From an uncultured Rhodopila sp. (GTDB taxonomy: Bacteria; Pseudomonadota; Alphaproteobacteria; Acetobacterales; Acetobacteraceae), in assembly GCF_903915725.1 (NCBI RefSeq), contig NZ_CAIWTY010000045.1:60098-124097 (forward strand): a stretch of 64,000 nt of DNA, read 5' to 3'. The notes under the pieces were generated by a model. That model was given only the letters and a program-made list of their open reading frames with translations, was not told where the DNA came from and did no database searches. How positions within the stretch are numbered: the first letter of the stretch is position 1; the number at the start of each line of letters is the position of its first letter. Shown piece by piece: positions 1 to 8,028 of the stretch. The position numbers and the translations under genes are program-made.

Positions 1-1
1 G

Positions 2-766
2 CCGGCCGCCGAGCTCGAATCACAGTGCGAAATCATTATCGCCAGATTGGCGCAGGGCTGCCGGGATGGCAACGTCTCCGATATCGAGGCGGCGTCATTC
101 GCGCCGCTGCGGGATATCCTGGCCGATTTGTCGCGGACCCGGGCGTTGCTGGGGTTTTCGCCGGCGGAAACGGCGACGTTCCTGTTTTCGCTGAAGCAGC
201 CGTTGTTCGACCGCCTGCGCGATGTGCCGGGCGCCGAGGCAGCCTCATTGGCGAGCGAAACCCTGACCGTCAGCCAACTGATCGACGCGCTCGGCCTGTT
301 CATGATGGAGACTTTCCAGCGGGCCCGGGAAGAGGTGATCATCCGCCAGCAGACCGAGATCTCCGAACTCTCCACCCCCGTCGTCCGGCTCTGGCAGGGC
401 ATCCTCGCCCTGCCCCTGATCGGCACCCTGGATTCCGCGCGCACCCAGGTGGTGATGGAAAACCTGCTGGACAGCATCGTCAGGTTTGAGGCCGACATCG
501 CCATCATCGACATCACCGGCGTGCCCACGGTCGATACGCTGGTGGCACAGCATCTGCTGAAGACCGTGGCCGCGGCGCGGCTGATGGGGGCGGATTGCAT
601 CGTCAGCGGCATCCGGCCGCAGATCGCCCAGACCATGGTGCATCTCGGCGTCGAGCTGAACGTGGTGTCGAAAGCCAACCTGTCCGACGCGTTCGCCCTG
701 GCGTTGCGCCGTCTCGGCAAGACCGTGGTCAGCGTGAAGCGTCCGCTCGCGGCCGATATCGCATAG
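2..766 (+). CDS. rsbR: RsbR-type stressosome co-antagonist (RsbR N-terminal + STAS), 5' end cut by window edge
   Basis: The frame is open to base 2, so the true start lies probably outside the window; the first in-frame start inside it is a TTG at 47. The N-terminal half is helical, as in the non-heme globin-like RsbR sensor domain. The C-terminal ~110 residues form a STAS domain with the strand IDITGVPTVDTLVAQHLLK, whose threonines correspond to the sites phosphorylated by RsbT in the Bacillus family. RsbR proteins form the stressosome shell with RsbS and hold RsbT until stress. Immediately downstream are an RsbS (10 bp away) and an RsbT, in the canonical gene order. The ligand sensed cannot be read from sequence. 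Family assignment is firm. Confidence 0.88.
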   Translation, partial: PAAELESQCEIIIARLAQGCRDGNVSDIEAASFAPLRDILADLSRTRALLGFSPAETATFLFSLKQPLFDRLRDVPGAEAASLASETLTVSQLIDALGLFMMETFQRAREEVIIRQQTEISELSTPVVRLWQGILALPLIGTLDSARTQVVMENLLDSIVRFEADIAIIDITGVPTVDTLVAQHLLKTVAAARLMGADCIVSGIRPQIAQTMVHLGVELNVVSKANLSDAFALALRRLGKTVVSVKRPLAADIA

Positions 767-776
767 CGCCGCCGCG

Positions 777-1175
777 ATGGACCGCATCCCGATCCTCAAG
801 CTAGGCGAGGCTCTGCTGGTCACCATACAGGTGGACATGCACGACCGGCTGGCGATGGCGCTGGAGGAAGACCTGACGACGCGCATCGTGGACGTGGCCG
901 CCAAGGGGGTGCTGATCGATATCTCCGCGCTGGAGATCGTTGACAGCTTCATCGGGCGCACGCTGGCCAATATCGCGATGATCGCCAAGGTGCTGGATGC
1001 GGTGACGGTGGTGGTCGGGATGCGCCCGGCGGTGGCGATTACCCTGGTGGAACTCGGCCTGTCGCTGCCGGGGGTGCGGACGGCGCTGAATGCGGAACGC
1101 GGCATGGCGATGATCCGCTCGCTGCTCGACGCCGAGGGGATGGCCCCGGGAGAAGAGGCCGAGGGTGCCGCGTAG
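777..1175 (+). CDS. rsbS: RsbS-type STAS anti-sigma factor antagonist (stressosome core)
   Basis: A 132-residue single STAS domain protein. The central strand-turn IDISALEIVDSFIGRTLAN carries the serine (VDS) equivalent to the RsbS residue phosphorylated by RsbT. It lies between RsbR-like and RsbT-like genes. Its last codons overlap the GTG start of rsbT by 11 bp, so the two are probably translationally coupled. The tail is slightly longer than a minimal RsbS and acidic. In known stressosomes RsbS is the scaffold subunit that captures RsbT; the same role is inferred here. Confidence 0.9.
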   Translation: MDRIPILKLGEALLVTIQVDMHDRLAMALEEDLTTRIVDVAAKGVLIDISALEIVDSFIGRTLANIAMIAKVLDAVTVVVGMRPAVAITLVELGLSLPGVRTALNAERGMAMIRSLLDAEGMAPGEEAEGAA

Positions 1176-1560
1176 CACCGTCAGGATTCAGTCCGGGGAG
1201 GACGTGGTCCGGGTGCGCCAGGAAGTCCGCCGCATCGCCATCGAGGCGGGATTGGGCCTGGTGGACCAGACCAAGATCGTCACCGCGGCGAGCGAACTGG
1301 CGCGCAACACGCTGGACTACGGCAAGGGCGGCGAGGCGGCGATCGAGATCGTGCAGGCGGGTCCGCGGCGGGGGGTCAGGATCGTGTTCGAGGACAACGG
1401 CCCCGGTATTGCCGATATCGAGCTGGCGCTGAAGGACGGGTACTCCAGCGGCAAGGGCATGGGGCTTGGGTTGGGGGGCGCCAAGCGGCTGTGCAACGAG
1501 TTCGCGATCGAGTCGGCACCCGGGCAGGGTACGCGCGTTACGGTCGCGAGGTGGAAGTAG
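1165..1560 (+). CDS. rsbT: RsbT-type serine/threonine protein kinase (GHKL fold switch kinase)
   Basis: A 131-residue GHKL ATPase with all three nucleotide-binding boxes: N box ASELARNTLDYG, G1 box EDNGPGI and G2 box GKGMGLGLGGAKRL. This matches RsbT, which phosphorylates RsbS and RsbR and is then released to activate an output partner. The start is the GTG at 1165 inside the end of rsbS. A gap of 547 bp separates it from the phosphatase gene downstream. No RsbU-type phosphatase with the usual RsbT-binding domain is visible, so its output partner is open; the two hybrid kinases downstream are candidates. Confidence 0.9.
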   Translation: MPRSTVRIQSGEDVVRVRQEVRRIAIEAGLGLVDQTKIVTAASELARNTLDYGKGGEAAIEIVQAGPRRGVRIVFEDNGPGIADIELALKDGYSSGKGMGLGLGGAKRLCNEFAIESAPGQGTRVTVARWK

Positions 1561-2107
1561 TGATGGTTCGCTGGTCGGTGCGGCGTCGGGCGGGAAATCG
1601 GGAGGCCAACTGGCCCGCGATGGCGGCGCTGTCATCTGCCGAACTCCGTGGCCCTCACGCCAGACCGGTGCCGGGTTGTGTCGGCGGACGGTCGTCATCT
1701 GATCGTGCAATCCGAACGTCGATACCCGGCAGCGGTGGGGCGGAAGCAAAGCAAGTTGTAACACGGATTAATGGGATTAAGGCACGGATTACACCGATGT
1801 GGTTCCGGCGCTCGAAGCGCCCTGGCGAGGCGGAGATGCGGTCCCACCCGAGCCATCCGGTCAATCCATTTAATCTGTGCCTTAATCCCTTTAATCTGTG
1901 TTACAACTTGCTTTCTGGCGTGGCAAACACGGACCAGGCCGCTGCCCCGGACCGTTACCGCACCGGACATATCCCACCTGCATTTTCGTTCGTTGTGGCG
2001 CCCGGCACAGGCTGCCGGAGGACTGTGCTGCACCGCCGGAGTTCTGTCCCGGACTCCCCATCCCGGACAGCATCGCCAATAAACCCCGCCGCTGCGGCCT
2101 GACCGGC
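1561..2107. other. 547-bp intergenic stretch inside the stressosome locus
   Basis: No convincing gene is present between rsbT and the RsbX-like phosphatase gene; the open frames crossing it have no family resemblance. Its main content is the long inverted repeat at 1748-1914, which is clearly AT-richer than its surroundings. A promoter for the downstream genes could lie here, but no clear -35/-10 pair was identified. Confidence 0.6.
1748..1914. repeat. Near-perfect 44-bp inverted repeat with ~79-bp loop
   Basis: Left arm 1748-1791 and right arm 1871-1914 are reverse complements with three mismatches. Each arm repeats the unit GGATTAA or AGATTAA two to three times, around GGGATTAAGGCAC. The arms are far richer in A and T than the flanks. 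No transposase or flanking direct repeat is evident. The element resembles a non-autonomous palindromic insertion, or a foldback RNA structure between rsbT and the phosphatase gene. Confidence 0.85.
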
Positions 2108-3085
2108 ATGGACCGCATCCCAGTCCGCGATCCGACCGACGTCGCCTCCGCCCGCCGCCGCATCGTCGGGCTGGCGGTGCGTCTCGGATACACCGAGACC
2201 GAGGCCGGCCGCGTCGCCATCGTTGCCACCGAACTGGCGCAGAACCTGCTGCGCTACGGCGGCGGCGGCGAGATGCTGGCCGGGCCGGATGGCACCGCCG
2301 CGGGCGGGATCGAGATCCTGGCGTTGGACAAAGGGCCGGGCATGGCGGACGTCGCGGCGTGCCTGCGCGACGGGTTCTCCACCGGCGGCACGCCCGGCAA
2401 CGGGCTTGGGGCGGTGCAGCGGATGGCGCGGCAGATGCTGATCCACTCGCAGCCCGGTGGCGGCACCGCCGTGCTGGCGCGCATCGGCGGCAGTGACGTG
2501 ACCGCGGACCGGATGTCGGCAGCGTTGTGCGTGCCGAAGCCCGGCGAGGAAATCTGCGGCGACGCGGCCTGCATCCTGGCGCGCCCGGACGGCACCGTCG
2601 GGTTGCTGCTCGCCGACGGGCTGGGCCACGGTCCGCAGGCGGCGGCGGCGTCGCAGGAAGCGGTGCGGCTGTTCGGGAAGCATCCGGCGGCCAGCCCGGT
2701 GGACCTGCTGACGATGCTGCATGCCGGCCTGCGCGCCACGCGCGGCGCCGCCCTCGCCACGGCGCTGATCGAGCCGTCGGCGCGGCGCGTCACCTATGGC
2801 GGCATCGGCAACATCGCCGGATTCATCACCGATACCGGCGGCGTCCGCCGCATGGTCTCGCATAGCGGCACGGCGGGACATACCGCGGGCAGGATGCAGG
2901 CGTTCCACTACCCGATGCATCACCGCCCGGTGGTGGTGATGTTTTCCGACGGCCTGGCAACCTCCTGGTCGCCCGCCGGTCACGCAGGTCTGTTCTCGCT
3001 GGACCCTACGCTGATCGCCGCCGTCCTGTATCGTGATCACGCACGCGGCCGGGACGATGCATCGGTGGTCGTGTGGAAAGGTTGA
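2108..3085 (+). CDS. RsbX-like protein: anti-sigma-type GHKL ATPase domain fused to PP2C/SpoIIE phosphatase domain
   Basis: A 325-residue protein starting at the ATG at 2108; a longer open frame upstream runs through the inverted repeat and is not credible. Residues 1-125 are an RsbT/RsbW-like GHKL domain (ATELAQNLLRYG, DKGPGM, GNGLGAVQRM). Residues 130-325 are a PP2C/SpoIIE-type phosphatase with GDAAC, LLLADGLGHG, GGIGNIAGF, FSDGL and DDASVVV, covering the metal-binding aspartates. By family knowledge such proteins dephosphorylate RsbR/RsbS and reset the stressosome, as RsbX does in Bacillus. Five bases separate its stop from the start of the next gene, so it is co-transcribed with the hybrid kinase. 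Confidence 0.85.
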   Translation: MDRIPVRDPTDVASARRRIVGLAVRLGYTETEAGRVAIVATELAQNLLRYGGGGEMLAGPDGTAAGGIEILALDKGPGMADVAACLRDGFSTGGTPGNGLGAVQRMARQMLIHSQPGGGTAVLARIGGSDVTADRMSAALCVPKPGEEICGDAACILARPDGTVGLLLADGLGHGPQAAAASQEAVRLFGKHPAASPVDLLTMLHAGLRATRGAALATALIEPSARRVTYGGIGNIAGFITDTGGVRRMVSHSGTAGHTAGRMQAFHYPMHHRPVVVMFSDGLATSWSPAGHAGLFSLDPTLIAAVLYRDHARGRDDASVVVWKG

Positions 3086-3089
3086 CCGC

Positions 3090-4844
3090 ATGGAGTGGCC
3101 GCTGCTGACCGTCGCCCTGGCCGAACCGGAGGACATCGTGCTGGCACGCCACCACGCCCGGCAGGTGGCGGCGCGGTTCGGACTGGATGCTGCCAGCCAG
3201 ACCCGCTTTGCCGCCTCGGTTTCCGAGGTCGCGCGCAATGCCATCGCGTACGGACACGACGCCCGCGTCGCCTTCTGCATCAGCCGGAACGGTTCGCCGT
3301 CGCTGGTCGCCCGGGTGTCCGACACCGGCCCGGGCATCCACGATCTCGATGCGGTTCTCGACGGGCGCGCCCCGGGCCGGGGCATCGCCAGCGCCCGCCG
3401 CCTGGTGGACGACTTCGCCATCGCCAGCACCTCGGCGGGCACCATCGTGTCGCTGTCTCGCCGCCTGCCGGAAAGCGCATGCCTCTCCCCGCCGGAGATC
3501 GCCCGCGTCGCCGATACGCTGAATCTCGGCCTGCAACCCAATCCGGTGCAGGAGCTGCAGACCCAGAACACCGAACTGGTCGCCAGCCTGGCGGAATTGC
3601 GGCTGCGCCAGGAGGAGCTGGAGCAGCTCAACACCGAACTGGAAGACACCAATCGCGGTGTCGTCGCGCTGTATGCCGAACTCGACGAACGCGCCGAACA
3701 GTTGCGCCAGGCCAGCGAACTGAAATCGCGTTTTCTCTCCAACATGAGCCACGAATTCCGCACCCCGCTGAACTCGATCCTGGCGTTGTCGCGCCTGCTG
3801 CTCGACGGTGTCGATGGCCCCCTGACGCCCGAGCAGGACAAGCAGGTCACCTATATCCGCCGATCGGCTGAGAGCTTGACGGAACTGGTGAATGATCTGC
3901 TGGATCTGGCAAAGGTCGAGGCTGGCAAGCTGGAGGTGCGGCCGAACCCGTTCACCGTGAACGAGCTGTTCGGCGCCCTGCGCGGGGTGATGAAGCCGCT
4001 GCAGCAGAACGACGCGGTCGAGTTGGTGTTCGAGGACGCCTACAGCCTGCCGATACTGCTGACTGATGAGGCCAAGGTTGCGCAGATACTCCGCAACCTG
4101 ATCTCCAATGCGCTGAAGTTCACCGAACGCGGGGAGGTGCGGGTGTCCGCGCGCATCGACCGCGGGACCGGGCTGATCAGCCTGACGGTTGCCGACACCG
4201 GCATAGGCATCGCCGAGCAGGACCATCAGCTTGTGTTCCAGGAGTTTTCCCAGGTGGCGAACCGGCTGCAGGTCCGCACCAAGGGCACCGGCCTCGGGCT
4301 GCCGCTGTCGCGCCGGCTGGCGGAACTGCTCGGCGGCACCCTGACCTTGCGCAGCGCCCCGGGCGAAGGTTCGGCGTTTACCTTGATGATACCCGTGCGT
4401 CCGCCGGCGGCCTCTGCCGCGATCGTGCCTCAACCTGAACGGGCGCGCGACGTTCTGCTGATCGATGATGAAGAGACCTCCCGTTACGTGCTGCGCCAGA
4501 TGCTGAGCGGATGGCAGGCTTTGACCATCCGCGAAGCCGAGACCGGCGCGGAGGGTCTGCGCCTGGCCCGCGCCGACGCGCCGGACGCCGTGCTGCTGGA
4601 TCTGCGGTTGCCGGACCTGGACGGGTTCGCGGTCATGGAACGCCTGCAAGCCGATACGGCCACCGCCGGCATCCCGGTGATCGTCTGCACGTCGTCGGTG
4701 CTGACGGATGTCGATCGGACCCGGCTCGGCTGTGCCCGGGCGATCCTGTCCAAGGCGGCGCTGACGAGAGATGCCATGCAGCGTGCGCTGAACGGGGTGT
4801 GGCAGGACGATCTCGCCCTTGCGGCCGAACGGAGCGCGGAATGA
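3090..4844 (+). CDS. Hybrid histidine kinase with N-terminal RsbT/RsbW-like ATPase domain, HisKA-HATPase and receiver
   Basis: The start is the ATG at 3090, five bases after the upstream stop; the longer frame from 3033 overlaps that gene and was not used. Order of domains in 584 residues: a GHKL ATPase of the anti-sigma kind (about 1-130; SEVARNAIAYG, DTGPGI), a coiled coil (about 150-215, rich in E, L, Q and R), HisKA with SHEFRTPLNS (His221), a second GHKL ATPase (NLISNALKF, DTGIGI, GTGLGL), then a receiver with LLDLRLPDLDG (Asp504). It is soluble, with no transmembrane segment. The N-terminal domain is what would be expected of a kinase wired to the stressosome. Its stop overlaps the next start (ATGA), indicating tight coupling. 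Confidence 0.9.
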   Translation: MEWPLLTVALAEPEDIVLARHHARQVAARFGLDAASQTRFAASVSEVARNAIAYGHDARVAFCISRNGSPSLVARVSDTGPGIHDLDAVLDGRAPGRGIASARRLVDDFAIASTSAGTIVSLSRRLPESACLSPPEIARVADTLNLGLQPNPVQELQTQNTELVASLAELRLRQEELEQLNTELEDTNRGVVALYAELDERAEQLRQASELKSRFLSNMSHEFRTPLNSILALSRLLLDGVDGPLTPEQDKQVTYIRRSAESLTELVNDLLDLAKVEAGKLEVRPNPFTVNELFGALRGVMKPLQQNDAVELVFEDAYSLPILLTDEAKVAQILRNLISNALKFTERGEVRVSARIDRGTGLISLTVADTGIGIAEQDHQLVFQEFSQVANRLQVRTKGTGLGLPLSRRLAELLGGTLTLRSAPGEGSAFTLMIPVRPPAASAAIVPQPERARDVLLIDDEETSRYVLRQMLSGWQALTIREAETGAEGLRLARADAPDAVLLDLRLPDLDGFAVMERLQADTATAGIPVIVCTSSVLTDVDRTRLGCARAILSKAALTRDAMQRALNGVWQDDLALAAERSAE

Positions 4845-6469
4845 GCCTCATCGCGCCTTTGGTCCTGAATGTGGACGACGATCCGGCCAATCGTTACGTC
4901 AAGACGCGGTCGTTGCGCATGGGCGGCATGGACGTGCTGGAAGCCGAAGACGGCGCCTCCGCCCTCGCGCTGATCGCCGATCGGCAGCCGCTGCTGGTGT
5001 TGCTGGATGTGAATCTGCCGGATGTGAACGGGCTGGAGGTTTGCCGCCGCATCAAGCAGTCCTGGCCGGAGATCGTCGTCATCCAGATTTCCGCCACCGC
5101 CATCTCCTCGGCTGAGAAGATCGTCGGACTGGAAAGCGGCGCCGACTGCTACCTGACCACGCCGGTAGAGCCGCTGGAGCTGATCGCCGTAACGCACGCC
5201 ATGCTGCGGCTGCGCCAGGCGGAAACCCGTGCGCAGGAAGCGCATGAGCGCTACCGGATGATCGTCGAAAGCGCGGTGGACTACGCGATTTTCACCTGCG
5301 GCCTGGATGGGCGGGTCACCAGTTGGAACTCCGGCGCCGAGGCGATCCTGGGCTATGCGCCGGAGGAGATCGTCGGCCAGCCCTGCGCACGCATTTTCAT
5401 GGCCGATGACGTGGCCGCCGACGTGCCGGACAACGAGATGCGGTCCGCCCGCTCGGGTGTCAGCGTGCGGGCGGAACGCTGGCACCGGCGGCGCGACGGC
5501 ACCCGCTTCTGGTCGAGCGGACGCATGGTGCCGCTGCGCGATCGGCGCGGCGAGGTCGCGGGATACCTCAAGATTCTCTACGACCGGACGGTCGAAAAGG
5601 ACGCGCGCGACGCGCTGGAGGCGCTGAACGCCGAACTGGAAAGCCGCGTGGCGGAGCGGACCCGCGAACTCGCCGCGGCGAATGAGCAGTTGCGGGCGGA
5701 GATTGCCGAACGCGAGCGGACCGGGGAGCAGATCCGCCAGTTGCAGAAGATGGAGGCGCTCGGGCAACTCACCGGCGGCATCGCGCACGACTTCAACAAC
5801 CTTCTGACTGCAATCCTGGGCGGGCTGGAGGTGACCCGGCTGCGGATCGAGGATCCGCGCACCTTGCGGATGATCGACAGTTCCGTCAGCGCGGCGCAGC
5901 GCGGCGCCAAACTCATCGCGCAGCTCATGGCGTTTGCACGGCGGCAGAATCTTGAGATCGATTACCTGCCGATAAACGAACTGGTGCAGGAGATGCGGGA
6001 GCTGCTGGAGCGCAGCGTCGGTTCGGCGGTGACGCTGACCTTCGATTTCGCCCCCGATGTCTGGCCGGTGATGGCGGACGCGAGCCAGGTGCAAACGGCG
6101 ATTCTGAACCTGGCAATCAACGCGCGCGATGCGATGCCGGAGGGCGGTTCTTTACGTATAGTCACTGGCAACACGCTGATCCGCGGCACCTCGGACGGCA
6201 CCGATCTGGCGCCGGGGGATTACGCATCCCTGTCGGTGGAGGACACCGGCACCGGCATGTCGGATGACGTGAAGGCTCGGCTGTTCGAACCGTTCTTTAC
6301 GACCAAGGAAATCGGCAAGGGGACCGGCCTTGGGCTGGCGCAGGTCTATGGCTTCGTGCGGCAATCGGGTGGCGATGTCCGGGTGCGGAGCGCCCCGGGC
6401 GAGGGCACGAAGATGACGATCCTGTTGCCGCGCGCTGTAGAAACGGTTGAAGCAGAGACGGCGGTTTAG
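4841..6469 (+). CDS. Receiver-PAS-histidine kinase (response regulator fused to sensor kinase)
   Basis: The ATG at 4841 overlaps the preceding TGA by four bases. The 542-residue protein has an N-terminal receiver (LLDVNLPDVNG, Asp56), a PAS domain (about 130-250), a short coiled coil, a HisKA-type dimerisation domain with GGIAHDFNNLLTAI (His316), and a GHKL ATPase ending DTGTGM...GTGLGLAQVYG. The receiver-first layout suggests that phosphate from the upstream hybrid kinase may tune it. No DNA-binding output domain is found in either kinase, so the final regulator must be encoded elsewhere. A family A hairpin follows the stop. Confidence 0.9.
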   Translation: MSLIAPLVLNVDDDPANRYVKTRSLRMGGMDVLEAEDGASALALIADRQPLLVLLDVNLPDVNGLEVCRRIKQSWPEIVVIQISATAISSAEKIVGLESGADCYLTTPVEPLELIAVTHAMLRLRQAETRAQEAHERYRMIVESAVDYAIFTCGLDGRVTSWNSGAEAILGYAPEEIVGQPCARIFMADDVAADVPDNEMRSARSGVSVRAERWHRRRDGTRFWSSGRMVPLRDRRGEVAGYLKILYDRTVEKDARDALEALNAELESRVAERTRELAAANEQLRAEIAERERTGEQIRQLQKMEALGQLTGGIAHDFNNLLTAILGGLEVTRLRIEDPRTLRMIDSSVSAAQRGAKLIAQLMAFARRQNLEIDYLPINELVQEMRELLERSVGSAVTLTFDFAPDVWPVMADASQVQTAILNLAINARDAMPEGGSLRIVTGNTLIRGTSDGTDLAPGDYASLSVEDTGTGMSDDVKARLFEPFFTTKEIGKGTGLGLAQVYGFVRQSGGDVRVRSAPGEGTKMTILLPRAVETVEAETAV

Positions 6470-6493
6470 GAAGGTCGCGCTTTCAATGCCATC

Positions 6494-6570
6494 GTCATGG
6501 CCTGGCTTGTCCGGGCCACCGGCCTCGGCCGGTGCGGGGATAGGTGGCCCGGACAAGCCGGGCCATGACG
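6494..6570. repeat. Family A palindromic repeat (REP-like), between convergent genes
   Basis: The arms TCATGGCCTGGCTTGTCCGG and CCGGACAAGCCGGGCCATGA flank a short GC-rich centre. It lies between the convergent kinase and porin genes, where the hairpin could end transcripts from both sides, although there is no T-run. Copies occur at 26665, 28284, 45001 and, diverged, at 9754 and 35115. Confidence 0.85.
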
Positions 6571-6612
6571 GAAAATGGGTTGCGATGCGCACTACATCCG
6601 CCACAGGCCGAG

Positions 6613-8028
6613 TTAAAACTTCACCGCCGTCCGCAAGGCGAACACGAGCGCATTGGGGACTTCATACAGCGCACCCGGGTGCACAATAAACTGGATGCCC
6701 GGCTCCACGCTAATCCCCGGGTAGACCGCGGCGGAATAGTTCGCTTCGAATGCGATTTCACGGTTTTGCACGCCGGTCACCGCGAAGCCCTGCGCCAGCA
6801 AAGCGGCCTCCAGATCCTTGCGATGGCTGTTCACTTCCGTATCGGTCACGGCCAGGCCAATCGTGTCGTCGTCGCGCCCGGGGAACGTGCCTTTCAGCAC
6901 CGCGCCCAGCTCGGCATAGACGGGATACAGCGCCGTGTCCGGGTCGCCGAGGTTGAGCGCGCCGAACAGCGACAGGCTGCGGGTTCCCCCCGGCTTGCCC
7001 GTCGGCTGGCGCCAGATCGTCTGCGCCGCCGTCACCCAGCCGCCGTACCGGCCGTAATAGATCGGCCCGGTAAAGCTCGGCAGGTTCTGCCCCGGAATGT
7101 TCTTGAACGGCCCCGTGACGTTCGACGTGTCGTAGTACACGCCGATCCGGTAGTCGCCCGGCAAGGCTCCGTCGGTCGTCGGCAGGCCGGTGATGGTGTG
7201 GCCCGGACGCCAGCCGAGTTCGAACGGAATGAACGCCCCGGTGGCGTTGCTGCTGGAAAACTTCAAGCCGTTCTGCGACTCGGCGTAGCTCGGGTTCACC
7301 TCGTACACGCCGGTCTGCGCGAACACCGTGTCGGTCGGCGACACCCGCACCCGCGCACCCCAGGTCGATTGCGGATACGCATCGTAGCCGGAGTTCACCG
7401 GCACGCCGACAGGGGTGCCGCAAATGCCGTTGTTCTGGAAGATGCAGTACAGCGAAGCATGGTCCCAAAGCAGCGGCGAGGTCGCAAAGTCGTTCTCGGT
7501 GATCACCCGGCCGGCGATGATGTCCAGGTGGTTGTTGTAAAGCGCCTGTTCAAACGACAGCTCGGCCAGGCGGAAATTCTGCCCGGTGCCATAGATTTCC
7601 TGCACCGAGACCAGATTGCCGATAACCTGCTGGCTGAGCGAATAGCCGTACCGCTGCGTAAATGTAACGTGAACCGACCCGCCCGGATCGATCTTCAGCT
7701 TCCCCAGATCCAAATCGGCTCCGAAATCAAACTCGCCGGCATCCCGGCCGCCCTGCGACAGGCCGCCGGACGTATTGCCAGCGAACTCATTGATGAAATT
7801 CGCGCGGATGTCGATGCCCATGTCATGCAGCGCGGTCCGCTGACCGCCAAGGTCCCCGAGCAGATGCGCCGACACCGCGCCGTCGCTGTATTGGGTTTCC
7901 GACGCGGTCTGCGCGGGCGGCGGCTGCGCGCCCTGCGGGTTGGCCGGGCCGGTTTCCGCCGGCTGCTGCGCCATGGCCGGCGCCGCGAGCAGCAGGCCGG
8001 CCAAAACCCGGGAAGCGGACTTTATCAC
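6613..8028 (-). CDS. oprB: OprB-type carbohydrate-selective porin
   Basis: I place the start at the GTG at 8028, whose GTGA overlaps the transporter stop and which has GGGAGA eight bases upstream; a TTG at 8043 is the longer alternative. The 471-residue product begins with a signal peptide (IKSASRVLAGLLLAAPAMAQ), then a low-complexity P/Q linker and an outer-membrane beta-barrel with the OprB features DIRANFINEFAGN, GRVITENDFA and the terminal aromatic F (AVKF). OprB porins pass sugars such as glucose across the outer membrane. The coupled gene is a sugar-family MFS transporter, so the pair probably makes one uptake route. Confidence 0.88.
   Translation of the reverse strand: MIKSASRVLAGLLLAAPAMAQQPAETGPANPQGAQPPPAQTASETQYSDGAVSAHLLGDLGGQRTALHDMGIDIRANFINEFAGNTSGGLSQGGRDAGEFDFGADLDLGKLKIDPGGSVHVTFTQRYGYSLSQQVIGNLVSVQEIYGTGQNFRLAELSFEQALYNNHLDIIAGRVITENDFATSPLLWDHASLYCIFQNNGICGTPVGVPVNSGYDAYPQSTWGARVRVSPTDTVFAQTGVYEVNPSYAESQNGLKFSSSNATGAFIPFELGWRPGHTITGLPTTDGALPGDYRIGVYYDTSNVTGPFKNIPGQNLPSFTGPIYYGRYGGWVTAAQTIWRQPTGKPGGTRSLSLFGALNLGDPDTALYPVYAELGAVLKGTFPGRDDDTIGLAVTDTEVNSHRKDLEAALLAQGFAVTGVQNREIAFEANYSAAVYPGISVEPGIQFIVHPGALYEVPNALVFALRTAVKF

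Noticed and set aside
1955..3850. 631-codon open frame antisense to the phosphatase and hybrid kinase genes
   Set aside because: Arg/Ser/Ala-rich shadow in GC-rich DNA; the opposite strand has clear domain motifs.
3006..4649. 547-codon antisense frame over the first hybrid kinase
   Set aside because: No family features and composition typical of a reverse-frame shadow.
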